From: Paenibacillus sp. 1001270B_150601_E10
Lineage (GTDB): Bacteria; Bacillota; Bacilli; Paenibacillales; Paenibacillaceae
Assembly: GCF_015558675.1 (NCBI RefSeq)
Contig: NZ_JADMOL010000005.1
Location: forward strand, 62,652 to 126,651
Reading direction: 5' to 3'
DNA: 64,000 nt
The first letter of the stretch is position 1, and the number at the start of each line of letters is the position of its first letter. Below, piece after piece: positions 58,310 to 64,000 of the stretch. The position numbers and the translations under genes were made by a program. The notes beneath the pieces were generated by a model. The model worked only from the letters and a program-made list of their open reading frames with translations. It was not told where the DNA came from and searched no databases.

Positions 58310-59260
58310 ATGAAATTCCATGAGTTTCAATTAGATAGTTCAACCCATCATCCGATTACGATATATCACTGGGGACCTGAGCAAGAAGAACAAGCGCCAA
58401 GAGGCGTTATTCAAATTGCACACGGGATGACCGAATCCGGGAAGCGGTATGAAAGATTTGCGAAGGCTTTAGTGGAGGAAGGCTATTATGTGTACGCCAA
58501 TGACCATCGCGGGCACGGGCGCTCTGCCTCAACGCAAGAGGAGCTAGGACACCTTAACCGCAACGATGGCCGCCATATGGTCGAGGATATGAAGCTGCTC
58601 AGCACCTACATTCAAGAGCAGCACTCCGGCGTGCCTTTAATTCTGTTTGGGCACAGCATGGGCTCATTCTTATCTCAGATGTATATTGCACTGTACGGCT
58701 CCATATTGGATGGCGTTGTGCTATGCGGAAGCAATGGCCCACGCGGACCTGAGCTCCACGCAGGGAAATGGGCGTCTGACCTAATCACCAAATGGAAAGG
58801 CATTGAGCACCGCAGCCAATTTATCGACAGCCTCGCCTTCGGCAGCTTCAATAAAAAGTTTAAGCCAAGCAAAACGAAGTTCGATTGGCTAAGCCGCGAT
58901 GCGGATGAAGTGCAAAAGTATATCGATGATCCATTCTGCGGTTATGTATGCACGGTAGGCTTCTATTACGAGTTGTTCCATCTGCTGCAGCAGATCCATC
59001 GCCCAGAAGTTACGGCTCGAATTCCGAAGGACCTGCCTGTGCTTATTATCGCGGGAGACAAAGACCCGGTCGGCAACTTCGGTGCTGGTGTCCGCAAGCT
59101 GGAACAGCTGTATATCGAACAATTGAAGCTTAAGGATGTCAAAACGATTATTTATCCTGGGGCAAGACACGAGCTGTTGAACGAGACCAATCGCGACGAG
59201 ATTACGTCAGATTGCATTGCTTGGTTCAATGAGCTTGTATCCTCCAAAGCGATAAGCTGA
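58310..59260 (+). CDS. Alpha/beta hydrolase, monoacylglycerol-lipase-like
   Basis: 316 residues. The oxyanion loop region is IQIAHGMTESGKRY and the nucleophile elbow FGHSMGSF has Ser116. Acid Asp in IIAGDKDPVG and His in PGARHELLNE complete the triad. NDHRGHGRS and YVYANDHR are typical of the lysophospholipase/monoglyceride lipase group. No signal peptide, so it acts in the cytosol. AAGGAGG precedes the ATG. It has a possible promoter in the 220-base divergent region shared with fRMsr. Confidence 0.88.
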   Translation: MKFHEFQLDSSTHHPITIYHWGPEQEEQAPRGVIQIAHGMTESGKRYERFAKALVEEGYYVYANDHRGHGRSASTQEELGHLNRNDGRHMVEDMKLLSTYIQEQHSGVPLILFGHSMGSFLSQMYIALYGSILDGVVLCGSNGPRGPELHAGKWASDLITKWKGIEHRSQFIDSLAFGSFNKKFKPSKTKFDWLSRDADEVQKYIDDPFCGYVCTVGFYYELFHLLQQIHRPEVTARIPKDLPVLIIAGDKDPVGNFGAGVRKLEQLYIEQLKLKDVKTIIYPGARHELLNETNRDEITSDCIAWFNELVSSKAIS

Positions 59261-59389
59261 CGCCATATGATCAGAATTTGTCCTCTTCCAAGACAAGCGG
59301 TATAATACGGAGAAATAGAGCATTTTTATATTTTTCCCATTCCACCAAAATATTTCATTCCCACAACATAGAGAGGATGAAGCTAAATC

Positions 59390-60403
59390 ATGTCACAACT
59401 ATTTCAACCCTTAACTATACGCAATCTTACTCTTCCAAACCGCATCGTCATGTCTCCGATGTGCATGTATGCAAGCGAGGCGCAGGACGGCAAAGTCAAT
59501 GACTGGCATCGCGTCCACTATACCTCTCGCGCAGTAGGGCAAGTCGGGCTTATTATCCTTGAAGCTACAGCCGTCCAGCCTAATGGGCGCATCAGTGCGC
59601 AGGATCTTGGCATCTGGGAGGATGAGCAGATCGAGGGGCTTCGCGAGCTTGTGAACATGGTGCATGCACAAGGTGCCAAGATCGGCATTCAGCTTGCCCA
59701 TGCGGGCCGCAAAGCAACCGTGCCGAGCTCAATCGCACCTTCGCCTATTGCATTTAGCGATCATTACGAGACACCGCAGGAGATGACGCAGGAGGATATT
59801 CGCAAGACGATCAAGGCCTTCGCGGAGGGCGCTCGTCGTGCGGAAGAGGCTGGCTTTGATGTTATTGAGCTTCACGCCGCTCATGGCTACCTCATCAATG
59901 CATTTATGTCGCCGCTCTCAAACAAGCGCCTCGATGGATACGGCGGCAGCGTGGATGGCCGATATCGCTTCCTCGAAGAAACGATCGATGCGGTGCGGAG
60001 CGTATGGGACAAACCGCTGTTTGTTCGCATCTCGGCAAATGAGTATGCGGAGAAAGGCAATTCCTTGGAGGTCTTCATTGACTATGCGCGCCGCATGAAG
60101 GCACAGAGCGTCGACCTCATTGATGTCAGCACAGGCGGGGTCGTATCCAGTGCGCCGGCAGAGGTCTTCCCTGGCTACCAGGTATCCTATGCCCAGGCGA
60201 TTCGCCAATCAGCAGGCATCGCAACAGGCGCCGTTGGCATGATTACAGAGCCGACTCACGCTGAGGATATCGTGCACAATCTGCGTGCCGATCTGGTCTT
60301 CCTCGGCCGCGAGCTGCTTCGCGACCCTTATTGGCCACGTCGCGCTGCGAAGACACTAGGCGTAGAGCTGAACACACCTGCGTCCTATGCACGCGGATGG
60401 TAA
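59390..60403 (+). CDS. namA: NADPH dehydrogenase, old yellow enzyme family (YqjM)
   Basis: 337 residues, FMN-binding TIM barrel. [10 protein letters not shown] includes the YqjM Cys25/Tyr27 pair near the flavin, and [11 protein letters not shown] has the His-His pair that binds acceptors. QLAHAGRK and the C-terminal YARGW, which donates an Arg to the neighbouring subunit, are also conserved. It reduces enones, maleimides and nitro compounds with NADPH and is induced by electrophile stress. Length is one short of B. subtilis YqjM (338). GAGAGGATG stands upstream. A terminator follows at 60421. Confidence 0.93.
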   Translation: MSQLFQPLTIRNLTLPNRIVMSPMCMYASEAQDGKVNDWHRVHYTSRAVGQVGLIILEATAVQPNGRISAQDLGIWEDEQIEGLRELVNMVHAQGAKIGIQLAHAGRKATVPSSIAPSPIAFSDHYETPQEMTQEDIRKTIKAFAEGARRAEEAGFDVIELHAAHGYLINAFMSPLSNKRLDGYGGSVDGRYRFLEETIDAVRSVWDKPLFVRISANEYAEKGNSLEVFIDYARRMKAQSVDLIDVSTGGVVSSAPAEVFPGYQVSYAQAIRQSAGIATGAVGMITEPTHAEDIVHNLRADLVFLGRELLRDPYWPRRAAKTLGVELNTPASYARGW

Positions 60404-60420
60404 TCCATAACCGAACACAA

Positions 60421-60470
60421 GCAGTTCTTCCTTCTCTAAGGCTTCATACGAGAGGAAGAGCTGCTTTTTT
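60421..60470 (+). terminator. Rho-independent terminator after namA
   Basis: GCAG-TTCTTCCTTCTC (60421-60436) pairs with GAGAGGAAGAGCTGC (60450-60464) with small bulges, then a run of T. Confidence 0.8.
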
Positions 60471-60494
60471 TATTTTTCCACTCCCGCTTATCAG

Positions 60495-60550
60495 TTGACA
60501 ATCTCGGTCCTCGCTCCCTATACTTACCTTATTTATGAGAATCGTTATCA
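60495..60550 (+). promoter_or_regulatory. Promoter with Fur box in front of the FhuF-like pseudogene
   Basis: TTGACA (60495-60500) and TATACT (60519-60524), 18 bases apart, form a good vegetative promoter. TGAGAATCGTTATCA (60536-60550) overlaps the expected start region and matches the 7-1-7 Fur consensus TGATAATNATTATCA except at two positions. Fur with iron would repress this promoter. Confidence 0.75.
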
Positions 60551-60666
60551 ACAGTTAGATAAAATTGTGTATAGTGAGAAACCTCGCACTGCTTCCTGGC
60601 CTACTCTGATGCATGAAGCGCAGATCTCACCACAACTTGCAGCCTCATCCAAATGGAGGTCTTGAC

Positions 60667-61297
60667 GTGAATAACCAGCATGAACACTATGATGTGGACT
60701 TTTCTATTGTAGAATCCTATTTTCTTATCTCGCCGCCCAATACGATAAATGTCTAATGCTCGACATGGAAGAGCTGACACTCCAGATCTCGAATCCACAG
60801 GGGATGGCGAGAATCGGATTAAAGCTGAACTCTTTTCGCTTTCAGAATCTGCCTGATCGAGATGCAGAGACTGTCATCCTCAAGTCATGGGAAGATGACT
60901 TTCAGACATGGATTGCGCCTATAATCGAGTCGATCACAAGTGCCGCCAAGCGTAAGCCTGATCTTATTTGGAACCAATTTGGAGCCCATATCCTCTCCAT
61001 GCGTCATTTTATCGCGAGAATGGAGACGCGCGAGAACGTAATCGCGAAGCTCGACCAAGGCATTGCGCTCCTGCGGCAGCTGCCGGGAGCCGTATTTAAC
61101 CGCAAGCGCAATCCATTCCAGCATCAGCCAAGACTAATTGATAGTCCATATGAGCCAGGAGCGACCATGATCATTCGTTCCTCCTGCTGCATGTATGACA
61201 AACGGGAAAATGGCCGACGCTGTTATAACTGCCGATGTTGACAGCGCATGAGCGCCGTGCAATGAAACAGGAGATCGAAGCCACCAAACTGGCATGA
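60667..61297 (+). pseudogene. Broken FhuF-like (2Fe-2S) ferric-siderophore reductase-type gene
   Basis: Three pieces in different frames. The first (GTG 60667, GGAGG upstream) encodes 29 residues (DVDFSIVESYFLISP) before TAA at 60754. The second, in another frame, reads YLAAQYDKCLMLDMEELTLQ back across that stop and goes on to IWNQFGAHILSM, NRKRNPFQHQPR and the cluster motif SSCCMYDKRENGRRCYNC. It ends at TGA 61239-61241. In a third frame, right after that Cys, PMLTAHERRAMKQEIEA continues the expected C-terminus to TGA at 61297. So about 60 codons appear deleted near 60725 and one base is lost near 61235. The C-C-x10-C-x2-C cluster itself survives. Confidence 0.7.
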
Positions 61298-61438
61298 CTC
61301 TTTAAAGCCCATGAAGCCTCTGACTACGCATCCTGTCGATCGTCATTTTGCATAAACATATATATTTATTCTGGCATATTGCTGTTCGTTACAAGCCATG
61401 ATAGTCTTAAGACAATAAAGCCTTAGGTAGGTGGTAAC

Positions 61439-61621
61439 ATGTCTGAGAATCAACAACCAAAGAAAGTCAATCTTGCAGATGCAATGAAGGAAATGCTTGC
61501 AAAGAAGAAGCAGCAGCAATCAGAGCACAAAGGAAACTTCAACTCTAACACCACAAAAATGATGAAGAGCCAGAACACGAAGAAGCCGAACAATCAACGC
61601 CGTCGTACAGGTGGGTCATAA
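61439..61621 (+). CDS. Small basic hypothetical protein
   Basis: 60 residues, MSENQQPKKVNLADAMKEML then a Lys/Gln/Asn-rich basic tail ending RRRTGGS. It has a short predicted helix followed by disorder. TAGGTAGGTGG precedes the ATG, and a strong terminator follows at 61686, so it is a real transcription unit. Proteins like this are widespread in Paenibacillus by memory, but the role is unknown; nucleic-acid or ribosome binding is a guess from charge. Confidence 0.7.
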   Translation: MSENQQPKKVNLADAMKEMLAKKKQQQSEHKGNFNSNTTKMMKSQNTKKPNNQRRRTGGS

Positions 61622-61685
61622 GCTGGCGCACAAACACATGCAACCAACAGGGTGAAGAACGATACTTCCGAGCCCCGAACAGAGA

Positions 61686-61717
61686 AAGCCCCTGATTGAA
61701 ATCGAGGGGCTTTTTTA
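61686..61717 (+). terminator. Rho-independent terminator after the small basic gene
   Basis: AAGCCCCT (61686-61693) pairs with AGGGGCTT (61705-61712), with inner GAT/ATC, then six T. Confidence 0.88.
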
Positions 61718-61778
61718 GATTTTTAAAGCCCTTCTGCCTCGGCAGCAATACATATTCTAGGAATGGAGGATGTTGCAG

Positions 61779-62069
61779 ATGATTGTGCATCGTACAATTA
61801 AGCTTTCCATGCTCTCAAGTCTCCTCTGTGTCCTGCTCGAGATAGGAGCTGTCTCATCCATGAGGCTGATCGAGCTCAGCTTAAGCTGGTCCGGACTCCA
61901 TCCCCTCTCCTTGGCTGGGTTAATGGCGATTCCCTCCTGTATCCTATCCTGCTATAGTCTAAAATGGTCGTTGAATCCTCTGTCGTATGCCATTTCCATC
62001 TTCTCCATCCTCTTATGTCTAGTGGTGATGATGCTAGGGTCCATCCTGTTTTATATATCTTCCATATAA
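61779..62069 (+). CDS. Small hypothetical membrane protein
   Basis: 96 residues with three hydrophobic segments (SMLSSLLCVLLEIGAVSS, LAGLMAIPSCILSCYSL, ISIFSILLCLVVMMLGSILF). TGGAGG (61764-61769) is nine bases before the ATG at 61779; an ATG at 61770 is also in frame. I do not recognise the family. It converges with the secreted stalk-domain gene. Confidence 0.55.
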   Translation: MIVHRTIKLSMLSSLLCVLLEIGAVSSMRLIELSLSWSGLHPLSLAGLMAIPSCILSCYSLKWSLNPLSYAISIFSILLCLVVMMLGSILFYISSI

Positions 62070-62109
62070 ACTTTTATCACGTTAAATATCCCAATATGGC
62101 CATAAAAAA

Positions 62110-62134
62110 AACACTTGGGAGCGCCCCAAGCGTT
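62110..62134 (-). terminator. Rho-independent terminator of the stalk-domain gene
   Basis: AACACTTGGG (62110-62119) pairs with CCCAAGCGTT (62125-62134), one mismatch, with a long T-run on the minus strand. Confidence 0.85.
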
Positions 62135-62140
62135 TGTCTA

Positions 62141-63388
62141 TTATTTGCCCATCTTATTCGGGCTTACCTGAATGTCCTTATATCCTAGCGATTGAAGCTG
62201 TCCTCGTGTTATAAACAGCCGATCTTTAATCACGATGCTGTTCTCGTTCACAAGCTCTATACGATATGCGCCCTGCTGAATGCCATATTGATAATCCGCG
62301 GCTTCCGTCTTCAACGGTTCAATCCTCCAATGGAGCGCATCAGCGAGTGGCTTCACTGGCAGCCATAGCGTCCCCTTCTTTTTCACCGCATAGGGGAACT
62401 TAATGGTCTGTCCATCCAGTTCAACCTTATGCTCCCGATTGCGAGTGAAGGCCAAGGACTTGACCGGCAGGCGGGTAATGTTCAATTCAGGATCGAGTTT
62501 CTCAATCTCACTATAGGATTGACGACTTTCTTCGTAGAGCTTATTCAGCGCCTCTGTCGTCAGCACCTCTGCACGTTTCGTGCTCATATCATATGCCTTT
62601 GGCTGTCTGGTTGGTTCATTATTGGTGTACACCAACAAATGACGGTCCCTTAAATAAAGCAGCAGCGAGGCGTTCATCACAAACTGCCACTTATGCGTGC
62701 TTGGATCAAAGAGCACAATCTCGTTCTGCTTCGCCTTCGTGCTATAACGCTGCAAGATCATCTGATTATCCACGGTCCATGCTGCCCTCGCGTAGGATGG
62801 ACTCGTAAATACTTCCTCCAGCTCCTTGGTGTCGGCATCCTTTACCCAATAGCTGTACTCCTTCTGAATACGATTGGCTCCGTTCTGATCTTGCTCAGCT
62901 ACATATCGCTCATCAATCGTGAATGCCCACCTGTGGTCAGGAGAAACGGCATATGCATTTCCTTCACGAACAGTGCTGCTGGCTACATCATAGTAGTAGC
63001 CTTGATTCAGATCGCCCGGACTGTATTTGGATGGGAGAATGGATACTCTTGGAGCAGCATCTCCTGCATCATAGATCGAGGTAAATCCGTCTTCCCAACG
63101 CATCAGCGTGCCATCCGGCGAGCGTTCAACGACCGAATACCAGCGCTTATCGTCCTGTACACCGCTGATATTATAGTAAATGGTTCCGGTCTCAGGGTCG
63201 ACATAGCCTACATGCTGCTGATCGAATTGTGCGGACACACTGGACACCGTTCCAACCTCACTTGAGATTTGCCTTAGTACCGTACGATCTACCTGTTCGC
63301 CTTCTGAAGCAGCGACAACACTCGACTGGGACCCTAACAGTGATAAGCATAGCATGACCATAACAAAAGGCCGGCCTCTTCTGACCAT
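62141..63388 (-). CDS. Secreted protein with beta-propeller-like body and copper-amine-oxidase-N-like stalk domain
   Basis: 415 residues. Signal peptide (RPFVMVMLCLSLLGSQ, cleavage near VVAAS). The central ~250 residues have repeated short strands (GTIYYNISGVQDDKRWYSVV, WAFTIDERYVAEQDQ, IVLFDPSTHKWQFV), suggesting a TolB-like propeller. The C-terminal ~90 residues resemble the 'stalk' domain (KKGTLWLPVKPLADALHWRI), common in Paenibacillus exported proteins. Its function is unknown. GGAAGGAG precedes ATG 63388; the longer frame to 63406 lacks a site. Confidence 0.7.
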   Translation of the reverse strand: MVRRGRPFVMVMLCLSLLGSQSSVVAASEGEQVDRTVLRQISSEVGTVSSVSAQFDQQHVGYVDPETGTIYYNISGVQDDKRWYSVVERSPDGTLMRWEDGFTSIYDAGDAAPRVSILPSKYSPGDLNQGYYYDVASSTVREGNAYAVSPDHRWAFTIDERYVAEQDQNGANRIQKEYSYWVKDADTKELEEVFTSPSYARAAWTVDNQMILQRYSTKAKQNEIVLFDPSTHKWQFVMNASLLLYLRDRHLLVYTNNEPTRQPKAYDMSTKRAEVLTTEALNKLYEESRQSYSEIEKLDPELNITRLPVKSLAFTRNREHKVELDGQTIKFPYAVKKKGTLWLPVKPLADALHWRIEPLKTEAADYQYGIQQGAYRIELVNENSIVIKDRLFITRGQLQSLGYKDIQVSPNKMGK

Positions 63389-63548
63389 GTTATTCGCTCC
63401 TTCCATAACACTAGTAAAAGCAAATACGCTCGTCTGTTAGAAATCAATCCGTTCTATAACATAGGTTAGACGCTAAAACGAGCAATAAGTTTCTGTCGTT
63501 TGCTTGTTATCCTCCTTGTAATTTCTTCTATCTGCACCCTAGTTTTGA

Positions 63549-64000
63549 TCATCGAACACCATTCAACTTGCGAAATGCCTCCGGTGTCATCCCTTCCGTA
63601 CGCTTAAACCATGTGCTGAAATAGCCAGGGGTCGTGAACCCCACCTGATTGGCAATCTCTCCAATTCTAGCGTCCGGACATTCCAATAGGCGCTCCTTGC
63701 TCTTATGAATGCGCAGCTGGTTCAAGTACTCCATGGGACGTTTATTCATCATTTTTCGAAAAAGCAAGCATAGATGCTGAACCGATACGCCTAATTCCTG
63801 CGCCAGCTCGTGCAATGGAATATCCCGATTATAATGCTCCTCCATATAATCAAACACAGGCTTCAGGCGCAAGTACCCTTGATCGGCTGATGAGGCGTGC
63901 ATCGATCGATCGTTTATCAGGTCCATAAAGAACATATACACAAGCTTGGAGCATTCTAGACCTGCAAAAGGCTGGCCGGACAGCGTTAAGGACAAGGCAT
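63549..64000 (-). CDS. AraC family transcriptional regulator, C-terminal part (5' end outside window)
   Basis: The frame is open to the window edge; 150 residues are visible. The last ~100 form the two-HTH AraC domain: HELAQELGVSVQHLCLLFRK, then RIGEIANQVGFTTPGYFSTW and FKRTEGMTPEAFRKL. The visible part upstream belongs to a sensor domain that cannot be identified. A TTG at 63995 is in frame but unlikely to be the true start. Its targets are unknown; the stalk-domain gene lies downstream on the same strand. Confidence 0.88.
   Translation of the reverse strand, partial: ALSLTLSGQPFAGLECSKLVYMFFMDLINDRSMHASSADQGYLRLKPVFDYMEEHYNRDIPLHELAQELGVSVQHLCLLFRKMMNKRPMEYLNQLRIHKSKERLLECPDARIGEIANQVGFTTPGYFSTWFKRTEGMTPEAFRKLNGVR

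Overview
The window looks like chromosome from a Gram-positive, low-to-moderate GC, spore-forming Bacillota, most likely Paenibacillus or a close relative. The evidence is strong Shine-Dalgarno sites, frequent TTG/GTG starts, lipoproteins with lipoboxes, LTA synthase, a VanY-type carboxypeptidase, YtaF, SLH and CAP wall proteins, a CotH kinase, NamA/YqjM, FabI and RelP. No prophage, insertion sequence or CRISPR array was seen. Genus and species are inference only.

Layout. 1-14 kb: end of a UvrD-type helicase, a small alarmone synthetase, then a long minus-strand series of single genes (FUSC/ArAE exporter, M15 carboxypeptidase lipoprotein, LamG plus endonuclease/phosphatase protein, LTA synthase, DAACS symporter, a 35-residue membrane peptide, an SDR epimerase, TraX, LysE, DUF1904) with a TspO-like plus-strand gene among them. 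14-24 kb: an accessory-looking plus-strand cluster. It has a Ser/Arg/Lys/His-rich protein and a protein with 13 tandem 27-residue repeats, which share a C-terminal domain (probably DUF6385). Three overlapping glycosyltransferase-2/TPR genes and a phosphodiesterase-type lipoprotein follow. This is the most unusual part of the window and reads as a surface or spore-surface repeat protein with its own modification enzymes. 24-29 kb: a metallophosphatase, then a VTC polyphosphate-polymerase / DUF4956 / CotH-kinase operon.

29.5-31.5 kb: a MarR-DoxX-pirin cluster with MhqR-like operators before marR and doxX. 31.9-35 kb: phosphoglucomutase and an M42 aminopeptidase. 35-39 kb: ABC exporter, response regulator and histidine kinase on the minus strand. 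39-44 kb: LtrA, a B12-binding radical SAM protein, MsrA and FabI. 44-49 kb: an FMN/FAD fumarate-reductase-like lipoprotein next to its likely MerR regulator (with a textbook 19-bp-spaced MerR promoter), then an MFS/MerR pair. 49-64 kb: YusW-like and other secreted proteins, a decayed GNAT gene, a FlaR-like kinase, an XRE-YkvA fusion, YtaF, a CAP/SLH protein, tRNA-Thr(CGT), free-Met-R-sulfoxide reductase, a monoglyceride-lipase-like hydrolase, NamA, a Fur-box-controlled FhuF-like pseudogene, small proteins, a stalk-domain secreted protein and the end of an AraC regulator.

How the genes fit together. Several clusters concern the envelope (LTA synthase, PgcA for UDP-glucose supply, VanY, SLH/CAP, CotH, the repeat-protein/glycosyltransferase cluster). 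Others concern electrophile or oxidative stress (MarR-DoxX-pirin, NamA, MsrA, fRMsr). Two genes, one iron-linked and one acetyltransferase, appear to be decaying.
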